From: Lotus japonicus
Lineage: Eukaryota; Streptophyta; Magnoliopsida; Fabales; Fabaceae
Assembly (NCBI RefSeq): GCF_012489685.1
Contig: NC_080044.1
Location: 82,198,732 to 82,262,731, forward strand
Reading direction: 5' to 3'
DNA length: 64,000 bases
Positions 1-11,559 of the stretch are shown piece after piece (the stretch's first letter is position 1; each line of letters starts with the position of its first letter). The notes under the pieces are model-generated. The model saw only the letters and a list, made by a program, of their open reading frames with translations, had not been told where the DNA came from and did no database searches. The position numbers were made by a program, and so were the translations under genes.

Positions 1-53
1 GTAATGACATTTCCTGGTTCCCTGGACTGACTCAGTAAATTGCTCATTATCAG

Positions 54-1898
54 TTTGCTGCAAATTTAAACTCCAATTCTTCTACATTGGAGAAGAAAAT
101 CTGCTTGATGGAGGGAATTGCATCAGAGTTTTCAATAAACTGGGATTCCAATGCTTTTAAACTGAGGATGTTGAAGTCCTCTTCATTCGCACAGGTGACG
201 TGCTTTCCTTTTCATTTCTGACTAGCTTCATTGTCAAATTTATCCCACTTTTAAGATTGAGAATTCTAAAGATGTTATTGTTTGTTATAAATCACTTGTA
301 TACAGGATCATACCCAAAAGGGAGTAAATAATGATGTTTTGTTAGAGAAAAGTCCTGACCATGCCAATGTTGGGTACAAATTTCAGAATGGCAAGGAAGC
401 GATTATCTTAAACAAAGATGATCATAATCTTCAGTCTAAGCCTATGATCCCTGGAAATGTATTCAAGCCACTGAATGGTTTTGAACTTCTTCGGAAAAGG
501 GATGGCCATGATAATCCATTGACAGGAAGGCAAGAGGTTACTGCCAAGAAGAGTGATGGTGCCCATTGGAAAGAGGGTAGTATGCTAAAGCCACTGAATG
601 GTTTTGAACTCCTTCGGAAAAGGGATGGCCATGATAATCCATTGATAGGAAGGCAAGAGGTTACTGCCAAGCAGAGTGATGGTGCCCATTGGAAAGAGGG
701 TAGTATGCTAAAACCAACTGGACGTTCATCTCAGGAGAAAACAGTGGAAAATTTGGAAGTTGGCTCCAAGATGCACGATAGTTGCCTTCTGAGAGAAACC
801 CTGGACTCTACAACAACTAGGAAGTCTCCTAGTCATACATGTTTCAGGAGTAATGTGAACGAGTCATTTGCTGTTAATCATGTTGGCCTACCTGATACTG
901 ATAATTCTGAGAGAAAAGTTCAAAAGGAGAAAATGCCCACACTAAAGCCTTGCTACAGTAATGGTATTCCATCTGATATTGATAAATCTGAGAGTATAGT
1001 TCAAAAGGATAAAACACCTACACCAAAGCCTTGCTACGGTAATGGCATTCCACCTCCATACTTTAAATCTAATTCGAAGCAGCAGAGTAGCAACTGCATT
1101 CCGCCTCCATATGTTAAATCTAATTCTAAGCAGCAGAGCAGCACACGAGGAACTGATGTAGTGGTATCTTCACATATTGACAGTGGTGCCATCTCAACAT
1201 ATTATTCAGCAAATGAAAAGCCTGACCCTACTTCTGTGTCAGAGAGGATCCATATAGGTTTTGATAAATCTTACCAGGATGAGCAGGCCAGTAAACATGA
1301 GAATCTGAGCAAACAGGGTCATGAAAAGGAATACTCCATTTGTGAAGATGCTAAAGAAGTCCGTTTGGCAAAACCAAAATCTACGAGGAGGAAGCACTCA
1401 AGGTCACGATCTAAACACTATGATGCCGCTAATGAAGATACTGCAATTGTGAGAAAATCAAGGAGCAGAAGCAGGAGAAGAGATGAATCAAGAAGTGGGT
1501 TCCAAATGCTGTTTGATGATGAGCGGCATCAAAATGCCGAGGAAAAGATAATAGATAAATTACTTAGCCATTATAGCAGAAAACCATCCATTCTAGTGCC
1601 TGAAAAGGTTAGAAAAAAGCCAAACAGTGACCATGCACATCTAATGGATAACTCAACCAAGGAATTACTGCAGAATAGAATCAGTGATGGATCTGATAAG
1701 CCACCAGAGATGGCTACTCTTGCACTGCGATCAGTTTCTCTTCCTCGTGAACAACCTAGAGCAGTTGAAGTTAAGAAAGAATTTACCCGTGCAGCTTCTT
1801 TTCAGCCAGATACATCAAAGGACGCTCAGCATGTGCATCCCAAATTACCCGACTATGATGATTTGGCCGCAAGGTTTGCAGCCTTGAGAGGAAAGTAA
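54..1898 (+). CDS. IST1-like protein (ESCRT-III-associated), 3' part, two exons visible
   Basis: Two exons are seen: 54–194 and 306–1898, joined in phase 0 (CAG|gtgacg ... atacag|GAT). The first encodes the end of the IST1 domain (…KKICLMEGIASEF followed by SINWD), which matches the 'eIA.E..i.WD' closing motif of this family. The second encodes a long unstructured tail of about 530 residues ending in PDYDDLAARFAALRGK, the conserved C-terminus of plant IST1-like proteins. IST1 proteins bind ESCRT-III/VPS4 and act in multivesicular body sorting. The tail has a perfect-register duplication of 41 residues (465–710), a second degenerate repeat around KPCYxNGIPPPY (about 950–1140), and an RS-rich basic stretch near 1375–1500. 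The 5' exons lie outside the window, so the start is unknown. Family assignment is firm; which paralogue is not. Confidence 0.85.
465..710 (+). repeat. In-frame 123-bp tandem duplication in the IST1-like tail
   Basis: Two adjacent 123-bp copies (465–587, 588–710) encode 41-residue units starting KPLNGFELLRKRDGHDNPL. They differ at only a few positions (for example T/I after NPL, and K/Q later), and the reading frame is kept. This looks like a recent unequal-crossover duplication in a disordered region. Confidence 0.95.
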
Positions 1899-2764
1899 AG
1901 GATAGAAACACAATGAACAAATGCTCCTCTTTTATCAGCATGTTTGCACTCGTTATAATCTTGGTGCTTTAACCTCATATTGTTAGTGCCTACCTGCTAT
2001 TGTTGAAGATTGCATGGTGATGCTTTTATTGCAAGTTGCTATCTACTTCGGAGCTGTCCAAGTCATCATAGATGGTCCTGTCTGTGCTGTTTTTTTTGGT
2101 CAAATCCTGTCTGCGGTTTGACAATAGTAAATCTTCCATCTTCATACTGATGCCACTAGAGGTTGTTACACGGAACTTTGATTCAAATTTTGCCTTATGA
2201 TAGTAAATAAGTTTGTAATAAAAATTGATGATTTCCTCACTCTCTTTGGTTTGATGATAAAATATGTTGAGAATGGCACTATATGTTTTCAGAGCTCTTA
2301 CTCATCCCTTTTTTCTTTTTAAACAATGCTGTTCACATATTCATACATTTTATTCATTTAGTTACAACTTTTATTTGCCCGTGCACTAGAGGATAGTTCA
2401 TTCTTCATTCCTCTCCTCTCATGTTTGAAACTTGAAAGCATGAATGGGAATGCAGCTAAAGTTGTTCCAAAAGGTCCCATGTTGAATTTATCACTTCCAA
2501 TTTTAAGGATTTACCTTAAGAAAAACAGTGAAATCAATGAATTGACTAGTCTGATCTGGAACATGACAGAACTCAGAACTGTGTTCTAACTAGTTCAGAA
2601 TAAAGTTTTTGTGTTCCCTAGGATAGGACCATTTTCTTTTTAAGATTCGCATCTCAAAGGTCCAGAGATGTTTCCCGCCATAAAGGACCTCCTTCTAACT
2701 TCCCTTTATAGTTTATACTACCATCCTAGCTAGCAATAGCATGCTTCCTTTACCGCCAGATTCT
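1899..2764. other. Intergenic: 3' UTR of IST1-like gene and promoter of the next gene
   Basis: No coding sequence is seen. The first few hundred bases are probably the 3' UTR of the IST1-like gene. The right end must hold the promoter of the gene starting at 2814; a possible TATA-like stretch is at about 2705–2716. Confidence 0.5.
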
Positions 2765-2795
<31 letters not shown>

Positions 2796-2796
2796 G
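2765..2796. repeat. GA microsatellite in the 5' UTR
   Basis: An AG/GA run with one GGG interruption ends 17 bp before the ATG at 2814, so it is probably in the 5' leader of that gene. Confidence 0.9.
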
Positions 2797-2813
2797 TTCC
2801 CTGATCCAAAGAG

Positions 2814-3662
2814 ATGAAGGGCGTATCTGAAGTAATTTTGGGTGCAACCTTAATATTGGTGGCGATCCTTGCAGTGGTTTTGGGTCTTATATTTGTGCTG
2901 CTAGCTGAGCTCTACTGCTCTCTCTTACTTCGCCGGCGCAACCTCAGAGACAGCAACTCCGACAACGCTATTCCCATTGCCACCACTCAAACCATCACCA
3001 CCACTACCAGAGCCAATGCTTCACCTTCACACACATCTCATCCCCAACAACAGTCTCCTCCTCCTCCATTCAGCAGCATTTATGCACAAGGAGTCCTCCA
3101 AGCTCCAAGAAGCATGCTTTTGCCCACGGTTTCAAGAAAAGAAGACATAGCTGGGCCTAAGAAGCAGCTTTCTGAGTTTCTTCACCAGGTTGTTGAAATC
3201 CAAACTCAAGAATCAAATGCAAGCCCATGTCAGGTTGGAGTTCTCTCTGCTTCTAGTTCTTCTTTCCAACCAGAAATGTTGATGTCTAAAGCTCCCCAAA
3301 AGCCAATTCACAAAGATACAGACCAACCCTGCAGTGGTGGTGGGGAACACCTTGAGCTTGTGTACATTTCAAACCCCATTTATGAGAGCCAAGGCAGTGG
3401 AGAAAATACACCATTTATGACACCAGAGACTTCACCTTCACGTTTGGAGAGTGGTTCATCAGGGGAGGCATCATCACCTCCTTGTGGTGCTTCCTCATAC
3501 ACACCTCCTCTATCTCCAATGAAGAAGCTCCCTGCAGAGGCTTCTTGTTCTGTTTCTCTTAGAGATTCCAGGTCCTTGGGCACTTCTGGCAGTGATTTCC
3601 ATAGCAACAAATGCCTCTCTTCTTTATTTTCAGCTTCTCCTTGTACTTCTCCTGCATGGTAA
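2814..3662 (+). CDS. Single-pass membrane protein of unknown function, Ser/Pro-rich tail
   Basis: Intronless frame of 282 residues. Residues about 7–34 form a strongly hydrophobic segment that ends in ELYCSLLLRRR, a typical membrane anchor followed by positive charges, so the long tail is probably cytoplasmic. The tail is rich in Ser, Pro and Thr and holds short motifs such as VYISNPIYES and TPFMTPETSPSRLESG, and a Pro-Leu-Ser-Pro site, which look like phosphorylation or linear interaction motifs. Similar plant proteins with a start anchor, an 'NPIY' motif and a 'TPF.TP.TSPSRL' motif exist, but I know of no assigned function. No enzyme domain is seen. The start is supported by the anchor following directly after the first ATG. 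Confidence 0.8.
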   Translation: MKGVSEVILGATLILVAILAVVLGLIFVLLAELYCSLLLRRRNLRDSNSDNAIPIATTQTITTTTRANASPSHTSHPQQQSPPPPFSSIYAQGVLQAPRSMLLPTVSRKEDIAGPKKQLSEFLHQVVEIQTQESNASPCQVGVLSASSSSFQPEMLMSKAPQKPIHKDTDQPCSGGGEHLELVYISNPIYESQGSGENTPFMTPETSPSRLESGSSGEASSPPCGASSYTPPLSPMKKLPAEASCSVSLRDSRSLGTSGSDFHSNKCLSSLFSASPCTSPAW

Positions 3663-5176
3663 TTGTGATTATTCAATGGCTTGGTTAGAGTGCTACTGTG
3701 GAAGCTAGCTTTCTTCTTGTTGGTTTGTTAGAAGCTTTGTCTGGTACTCTGGTGAGAGTACTCAGTACTGTTAAGAACAAAAGTAGTAACTGCAGGTTAC
3801 CACGTGAGAGAAAGCTGTGAGTTCTTTCTTTTTGCAGGTATGGTTAATTGGTTATTAGAGATTTATTATTGGGGTCCCTGGCCCCCTCCAAAAAACATAG
3901 CATATTCAGTCCCCATTTTTAAAGAAAAATTAAAAAAAATAATAATTCATTCACTCTCCAATAGTCCAATTTGAGCTCCACCTTGAAAGAAATAAGAAGA
4001 GCAGTGATAGGTGATCTAATAAGAAAAGAATAGAGAAATAAGAAAAAAGAAGTGTGTGGAAATATGATGGAAAAGAAAGTGAGAAATATCAAAGTTGATT
4101 CTCAATTTCTTTTTTTATTCCTTTCCCTTTCATATGATTGAGGAAAATAATTCGTAGACATCTGCATAGTGTAAACATCTAAAGTTTGAAAGGAAAAGAA
4201 TAGAGAGAAATAATGAATGTGATATATGATGACTAATCAGAAGAGATAGGTAAAGAGAAAAATGAGATGACAACACTGTTTGAGTGACCAAGTATCATTA
4301 CTGTATTATTTATGTATACCCCAATTAAGTGTCTTGAAAAACATTTTCCCAACATATCTCTCAAAATCACATTTTCCTATCAAAATTGCTTTGAGTTTAT
4401 CTAGAATCACCTCCCTCTCTCCATGTATGTTAGCACTTAGCAAAAGCAAATATAAGTAGGAAACATATGGCAAGTCAGTTTCCAATTTTGTTTTTATTCT
4501 CTTGCTTTCTTTCCTGTTACATTAGCATTAAGTCATAATTTATGTCTTAGAGTTTACCTTGATCCTATTGTATTATTTTCAGACAATGCACTTGAGAATA
4601 TCCCACTTAAATGAACATGAAAGCATCAATTCCTGTCACTGGCGGCTTGTGTGGCCTTAACATGGTTGTGTTCTTCCCTCATTAAGGTGTTAAAGACCAT
4701 TAAAAGATATAATTTTATAGTCTTTCAGCTGACATCTTAATCCATACTTCATTCCTATCACAACTTACATTGGTATTTCATAGCTTTCACAGTGTCATCT
4801 CTATTTAGTATCTAGTGAGTTCTGGTAAATCTTTGTTGTATATAAATGAACAAATACAACATTCAATTAAAGAAAAAAAAGCTTTGTCTGTTGGAACAAA
4901 CAAAGAGAAATTCGCCCACACCAAATGTTACCAACTTAGGGTGTAACATCATACAATGTACATTGACTTCTTGTCTGAGAAAGCATGTAGAGATAAACAA
5001 TGGATCTGGTTCTCACTGGTCCATACTCCTTAAGTAGCAGGCCAACTCGTGAGTGATTTGATGATTCCCCAGTGAGAACTTGGTATTAGAGTTATGTATC
5101 CAAGTTTATTTGAGTACAATAGACATGCCATTAAACATAACGATACTTTCAAATTGAAAAGATCAAAGACATGCTA
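3663..5176. other. Intergenic, with a GA-rich dispersed repeat
   Basis: No gene is seen. At 3990–4320 there is a purine-rich segment (runs such as agaaaagaatagagaaataa, twice) of a kind also found near 18050–18280, 47450–47690 and 60200–60370, probably a degraded non-autonomous repeat family. The right end is the 3' flank of the minus-strand Rab gene. Confidence 0.45.
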
Positions 5177-7525
5177 TTAAGCACAACAAAACATTCTTCT
5201 TCTTTCTTGAGGTCTGCTTTGCAGCTTGATTCCGGTTTGACGTGAAGGATTAGCTTTTGCCAATCTCTTAGCTGCAAAAATTTGTTTCTGTAAGTAATAA
5301 ATCTGAACATGGAAGTTTTTAACAATCATTAGTGTCACCCCATTCAGATTTTAAGGTCTGGAAACCCACAACTTTGAGAAGTGGCAATACGGATTTTATG
5401 CAAACATAGGAACAATTAAAATTCCCCGGAACTGTTGATCAATTGGTTAAATTCCTAGAAGTTTGCCAAACAAATTCTCTCAGAAAATGCATTATACATA
5501 TACAACACTGGAGTCAGAATCAATTATGGGGAGTAGTTTCTGTGAGCAGCTTCTAGGTTTCAGAATTGATTTTGATAAAAGAGAAGCTGATCCAAACTTG
5601 TAAGTTATATTATTTTACCTATTTCATAGAAGAGCTCATTGACATTCTGTGCGGTTTTTGCTGAAGTTTCAAAAAAGGTCATACCATTTTCTTTGGCATA
5701 TTCCTCACCATCCTGCAACCATTAATACAAGTACAATCATATGAGAGATGATTACCAAAACAGATTCTAATGAGGGCAAGGGTGAAGGGTCAATTAGTGT
5801 AGGCTCCTGAGAATAAAGATCACAAATGAACCTCTGAAAATCGTATAATAAGCAAATCATAAAGTAAAGAGAACAATTCACTAGAAATACCTCATTTCTG
5901 ACTTTTCTCTCATCTTCCAAATCAGCCTTGTTAGCCACCAAAAACATGATCAAATTTGGATTTGCTGACATGATTTTTCAAATTAAGCAAAACATCAAAT
6001 TAGTATCATCTTATGAAGTTTTTGATAAACTTTCCAACAATGCTATGTTGAACTACATAGAAATCTGGTTCAGATGATTCATATTAAGCTCAATGTTTCT
6101 CAAGATTGTTCACAAAACATTTGCTTTTAGATGATAGTTACTACCTTGTCTTTGCACTTCTCGAACCCACTTCTTTGCTCTCACAAAAGATTCCTGATGA
6201 GTTAGAAAGTGCATCAGTCTGGGAAGTTTTCACTGTAAATGTATTTAGAGATTCTGTAATAAACACCTAAACAGAACATAAGACTGAACCTCATAAAAGT
6301 TACACACATTAGAATAATCATGAACTAGTGAAATTCTTTTTCCAAAACAACTAATCACTTGTAAGCAAAATGAAGATTATTCCGTCCAAAACACTACCAA
6401 TAATCATCAATTAGACATGTTTTTCTCTTTCGTCAAAATCGATTCTAATGCTTCTTCGAAAAATTGATTGACTGTCTTTCAAGTCAGTTATAGAAGAATT
6501 TTCAAGCATACACTTAATATTTAGTTAGTATTTAGCAGTTACCATGCTTGTAATGTCATAGACAACTATAGCAGAAGCAGCACCACGATAGTACATAGGA
6601 GCCAAACTGTGGTATCGTTCTTGCCCTGCAGTGTCCCATATATCAAACTTCACCGTGGCTTCATTCAAAGACAAAACCTGAGTGAAGAATGCTGCTCCAA
6701 TTGTTGATTCCTGCAGACATACATTAATGTTTATCCACTACGATAATGTGAAGGGCATGAAGAAAACATGTGTTTGGATAACAATTGAGTACGTGTAACA
6801 TGAATGAATTTTCATTTTAATCCATAAGAAATAAGAATAGTTATGTTCACTTTCATCTCAATGTGAGCTTATTTGCACAGGCCAATGAGTATCCAAACAT
6901 AGCTAAAATCAAAATAATAAAGTATGGAAAGAGAAACAACAGCAACCTGGTACTCAGAAAATTGGCCTTTGACAAATCTAAGAACCAAGCTTGTCTTCCC
7001 TGTTCCCATGTCTCCAAGAAGCACCTACGGAATCATAGATGAAGTTAACAACTTGAGAATGTTTTCTTCTAATTAAGCATCATATGATCAGAAACTAATT
7101 AGCAAAAAAAGGAGCTTAAGCTGATTAATAGATAGACAATATAACCGTTTGGAAGAGCTTATTGCAGCTTATATTATAGCATAAGTATTTATGCAACTAT
7201 TATGAAGAGCTTATGTAAATAGCTTATGATTCACCTATAGTTGTGTTAAACTTATTTTCATAAGTTTTGTTCAGCTTATTTCAATAAGTTTTTCAAATTA
7301 GTTTATGTCATTAGCGCTTATTGCCATAAGTGCTTAATTTAGTGGTAGACATGTCATGCAAAATGTAACAAGAACTAAATAAGTAATATGTTGTTCTGTA
7401 TTAACACCTAATGTGTCAAGCTCAAGCAAGAGCTATTTGGGTTCTTCACTTCTTCATCAAATCAAGAAAAGGGAAGACATACCTACCAGTTTGGCTTGTA
7501 AACTCTTGTTTCCGGTCCTCGCCAT
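5177..7525 (-). CDS. RABF2: Rab5-type small GTPase, RABF2 (RHA1/ARA7/RHN1 group)
   Basis: Seven exons on the minus strand, all GT–AG: 7487–7525, 6947–7024, 6543–6710, 6145–6193, 5891–5964, 5619–5712 and 5177–5271. Together they give 198 residues. All G-motifs are seen: P-loop GDMGTGKT (17–24), effector region ESTIGAAF (40–47), WDTAGQE (64–70), NKAD (123–126) and ETSAK (151–155). The protein ends in the prenylation motif CCA. Plant RABF2 proteins mark endosomes/prevacuolar compartments and drive vacuolar and endocytic traffic. The C-terminal Cys motif, and the absence of an N-myristoylation start like that of ARA6/RABF1, place it in the RABF2 branch. Length and exon structure are normal, so the gene should be functional. 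Confidence 0.93.
5505..5602. repeat. Short dispersed repeat in RABF2 intron 6
   Basis: A segment with 'gtcagaatcaatta' and, inverted, 'cagaattgattttg', ending 'gatccaaacttg', resembles pieces in ALDH-2 introns (45660–45770, 46330–46590). It is probably a small non-autonomous DNA transposon family of this genome. Confidence 0.4.
7140..7335. repeat. MITE-like repeat in RABF2 intron 1
   Basis: Rich in 'agcttat' and 'cataagt' words, partly inverted, beginning 'ccgtttggaagagctt' and ending 'cataagtgcttaattta'. A related segment in opposite orientation is at 25776–26015. It fits an old MITE family; ends and target duplication were not resolved. Confidence 0.45.
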
Positions 7526-8985
7526 AGCTTAGCAGATGAATGGAAAAGTAGAATATTTCTTATGTTAGCAGAGAAGGATTTTCAAAGATTGAAAGAAAAT
7601 GCAATCAGATGTTAGCAGTGACAAAAGATGGAGCTGGAAGACCAAAATTATGGTTATGAGACCGTAGAAGAATGGTAGTTTGTCAGTGTGACTAGTAGGT
7701 AAGCTGATATTGATAAGTTACAAAAAAATTAAATGCTCCAATTTTTTCCTCATAATAATCCTCTTACTTATTATAATAAAGTTGTATTAAATATTTTTTT
7801 ATTTTAAATATTAATGTATTTGTATTTACCTTTAATTAATATTTTTTTTGTAAAGTAGTAATAGGAATGTTTATAGAGTCCTTTTTTATTTCATGTTTTT
7901 TTTCATAAAGTAATAGAAGAATTTAGGCTAGTTTATAGAAGAAAACAATATAACAAATCCTATAGAACAACGTATTGTCTTAAATTATTCATAGTTGCAT
8001 TTTGGTTTTTTGTTTGGAAAAATAATTGTGTTATTTCATTGGGGTGGCATAATTTTAAAGAGAGGTGTTCGGACTTGGTATCATGGGCCTTGTTGGACTT
8101 TATTAGCCCATGACCCAAGATCTGACTTTCTATAATTGGGGTCCAAGTTCACATTACTTGGGTTAACTTGACCCGAAATGTTTGAGTGGGTTTGACCCGA
8201 CTTACATACTTGTCTCCAATTCTAACCGGACACACTATGCTTGAAGCCTCGAAGACTCCTTGAGATATATATAAAAAAAAATTGAAAAAAAATATAGAAA
8301 AAGGCCCTAGAAAGCACACTGTTGGCCTTCTTAGATTTTTATATGGAAGGTCATAGAAATTATGAAACTCCGAGAAGATGATTATGACCAGAACAAATGA
8401 TTCATCTCTAATGTCAAGCATAGTAAGGATAATGACATATTCTATAAAATTAAATGATAAAATCATTCATGTGATTCTTATCCAATGAATTAAGCTTTTA
8501 AAATAATTGATTGTCATCATAGAGTTCATCAGAGAATAATATTATTAAAAAATTGATATTAGACTACTATAATCGACATATAATATGGTTTCTCAAATAT
8601 AAATGATTTAATCTGACTTCATCTTGTACAAATATTTGACAGATATTCAACATTTAGTGTATATACACATTAGCGATAATTTGTAAACGTTGTGGACATT
8701 TTTTAAAAATTCATTGTAAACATTAATTACACTTAAAACTCATTACTAATATGTATGTCTATTGATTTTCGCTGCGATGTATGCGTACCAATCATCTGTA
8801 AATAATATGGTGGTCCTAGCAATTGAATAATGATAAATTCATTTTGATGTCCTACCCTATCCTATGATGCAGTTACACAAGTGGACAAATAAGTGATCAA
8901 AGGATCACTGTTGATCAGGATAACAATATGGTATTTTATAATCCAAACAAACAATAGAGTGGCCTAGGAAGGTGCACTTTTCTTC
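7526..8985. other. Intergenic, AT-rich
   Basis: Contains the 5' flank and promoter of the minus-strand RABF2 gene (about 7526–7750) and then AT-rich DNA without a convincing gene. Frames near 8150–8470 look random. Confidence 0.5.
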
Positions 8986-8994
8986 TCTATATAA

Positions 8995-9539
8995 GGCTTA
9001 AATATGTTGGAGGTCCCTCTAAAATAGGGGTTATTTGGTTAAGGCCCCTATAATTTTTTTTGGGTGGAATAAGCCCCTAATGTGAAAATAATATACAGTG
9101 ATAAGCCCCTGCCGTGAAGTTTCGTTTAATTTCTGATGATTCTGCAAACGACGCTGACGTGGATTATATTTTGTGAAAATTATTCAATTCAAGAAGGTGT
9201 CACGTAAGTAAATTAGAGTTGAAAAAATAAAAATAAAATAAAAACCCAAAGTAAAAACCCTAAGTACGTTTGGGGATTTTACTTGGTTTTTTACTTTGGG
9301 TTTTTATTTTTTTTATTTTTTTAACCCTAATTTACTTACATGGCACCCTAATAATTTTCACAAAATATAATCTGTGTCAGCATCGTTTGCAAAATCATCA
9401 AAAATTAAACGGAACCTCACGACAGGGGTTTATCACTATATATTATTTTCACATTAGGGGCTTATTCCACCCAAAAAATTTTGTAGGGGCCTTAACCAAA
9501 TGACCCCTATTTAAGAGGGACCTTTAACATATTTAAGCC
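8995..9539. mobile_element. Foldback MULE-type MITE with 9-bp target duplication
   Basis: The element begins GGCTTAAATATGTT and ends with its inverse (AACATATTTAAGCC). Nearly its whole length is two inverted arms of about 250–260 bp around a short centre near 9260–9280. It is flanked by the identical 9-bp repeats TCTATATAA (8986–8994 and 9540–9548), the size typical of Mutator-like transposition. No transposase is encoded, so it is non-autonomous. The transcript of such a structure would form a long hairpin. Confidence 0.9.
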
Positions 9540-9540
9540 T

Positions 9541-9548
9541 CTATATAA
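9541..9548 (+). promoter_or_regulatory. TATA box of the small gene at 9601 (right copy of the target duplication)
   Basis: CTATATAA lies 52 bp before the ATG. The same motif is at 8987–8994, on the far side of the MITE, because the insertion duplicated it. Confidence 0.65.
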
Positions 9549-9600
9549 TTGAACCTTCTAGTCCTTCCAGCTTCATCCATCACCAATTTCATCAATCACC

Positions 9601-9882
9601 ATGGCTTCTCAATTTCAGCAGGGTCATCATGCTAACCTCACCGTCTCAACATCACCGAAAAGTGACAGCGGTGGCAGCAACACCGTGTCAGGCTCAGTGA
9701 TGTCTTGTCCCAAAGGACAGTGCCTCTGTTCTCCAACCACACATGAAGGCTCTTTCCGGTGCCGTTTTCATCGTTCAGGGGCTTCTAATTCATCATCATC
9801 ACCACCAAGTTGGATGAAACGCTCCAAATCCATGCCTGCTAACAATAACAAGCATCATCATGTGGTTTCTGTTTCTCCATAG
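9601..9882 (+). CDS. Small serine-rich protein with CxCSPTxHxGSFRCRxH motif
   Basis: Intronless, 93 residues, starting MASQFQQGHH. The core at residues about 39–57 is CLCSPTTHEGSFRCRFHR, the signature of the plant 'serine-rich protein-like' family of small proteins. It holds three Cys and two His that could bind metal, but no function is established. The rest is Ser/Thr-rich and basic (WMKRSKSMP). No signal peptide or membrane segment is visible. A clear TATA box precedes it, and a paralogue lies 3.4 kb away on the opposite strand (13278–13550). Confidence 0.8.
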   Translation: MASQFQQGHHANLTVSTSPKSDSGGSNTVSGSVMSCPKGQCLCSPTTHEGSFRCRFHRSGASNSSSSPPSWMKRSKSMPANNNKHHHVVSVSP

Positions 9883-11559
9883 TGAGCCCCTGCTCCATGT
9901 GTATGTTAATCGATCCTTTTCTTAAGCTCCGATGATGATCACATGATCAAAACTAGCTTGTATAAATTAAAAGGCTTTTATGTTTTAATTAATCCTGCTT
10001 GGATTATTAATCAAAGCCCAAAGTTGCTTACTTTGTCATGTAATCATGTACTATATATATCTTGAATATAATATATAGCAAAAAATCTCTTTTCTCTTTA
10101 AATTGTTTCTTCCGATTATTGATTTCTGAACTTTCTCATCCAAACTCATATGTCTCATAACTCTTACACTTGAGTTATCATTCAGGAACTAGTTAACTTT
10201 TTACAAATGTTGTTACTCATTCACGAAATCTCTGTATCTCTTTTTAGTAAATGTTTTTTCTATAATTTAAAATTGTATTTTCATTTTTACGTAAGCCTAG
10301 TTTATTTTCCACTTATTTAACACTTTATTATTAGTTACTGCACAACTAGATTGATAGGATGAAATTGATGATTTATTGGCTTCTATGTCTATTTCTTAAT
10401 ATTATTTCAAACCATGTTAAAAAAAAAATTGATAGGATGAAATTCTTCAGCCTAATTAGTAATTACAACAACTGGATTGATACGCTCAAAAAAAAACAAC
10501 TGGATTGATAGGATGAAATTCTTCAGGTAAATTACAACTTAAAAACGACCAATAATTCACCATATTTAAATACTAATTATTTAATTTGTGGTTGAACAAA
10601 TGATTCTGTGAGGCTAACGTTTAGGGATGAGGATAGAGTTGATTGACATTTGGACCCAAATAAATTGAAATTTATTTTGTTTAAGCCACAAATTACAAAT
10701 ATTATCCACCAAAGTAATTATCTTCTGAGTCGAGTAGGATAAAAAGGATTTAGATCTTATATATATATAATTTTTTTACATTTGAAAAAATATAGCTTAT
10801 ATATATAAATATTAATTCATACAACTTTTTAACACCGTTGGACGAAATTCGCGCCAATTGGCTTTATTAATGGTTATCATTTACCTAACTTTGCACTCAA
10901 ATCCAAATCAAGTAGTATTTGTGAAGGAAAATCGTTGATAATTTAGGGATCACATGGTGTGAGCTTATGCAGAAAGTCGTCACTCTTATCCACTGCATTA
11001 TATTTTAAGGATAAATATCTCCACTATACATTGTTTCTTTTACGTCATATTTTATCACCTTTTTCAATATTTAAAACAGCAGTTGGGCTATTGTCAATTT
11101 GTCATCCTTGTCCTTAGAAAGAAAAAAACGACAATCATCCGTTGGTATCACTATCGCTTCGAATATCTCGATCAATTTAGCTTTCGAAATTTGAAATAAT
11201 ATTTATTAAAAATATTAAGTCATTGTCTTAGCTCGATCATTTCAGCTTTTGAAATTATTTTTTATTAAAAATATTACTAAAGTAATATAACAGTTTCCGA
11301 AATTGGTCATTACCTCTGAATGAGTTAAATCTCTTCTTACGTTGGACCGGCATTATTGCATTGCATATCTACGTATTTAATTTGTTACTTTCTTGTCTGT
11401 AGTTACATTACATTTATTAAAAAATCATAATTTCTTTATCTCATTTACTCCCTGATTAATCATGACTTAGGTCTTAGGTAATTAGGTTAAGTAATGCACT
11501 TAAAAGGAGTAATTATGTGCTTTCACTTAACTATAATCTAAACTAGGGAGCAACATCCA
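9883..11559. other. Intergenic, AT-rich with small local duplications
   Basis: The 3' flank of the small gene, then AT-rich DNA. Local duplications are visible: 'ttgataggatgaaattcttcag' type copies near 10428 and 10505, and a pair of 'tttattaaaaatatta' blocks at 11195–11285. No gene is seen. Confidence 0.5.

Noticed and set aside
36..53. Earlier splice acceptor (ctcag at 31–35) for the first IST1-like exon
   Set aside because: It would bring an in-frame TAA at 36–38; the acceptor at 51–53 keeps the frame open.
431..670. Minus-strand frame with two repeated segments
   Set aside because: It is the reverse shadow of the duplicated IST1-like coding region.
9270..9503. 77-codon frame in the middle of the foldback element
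   Set aside because: It lies in the inverted-repeat MITE, is AT-rich and has no homology that I recognise.
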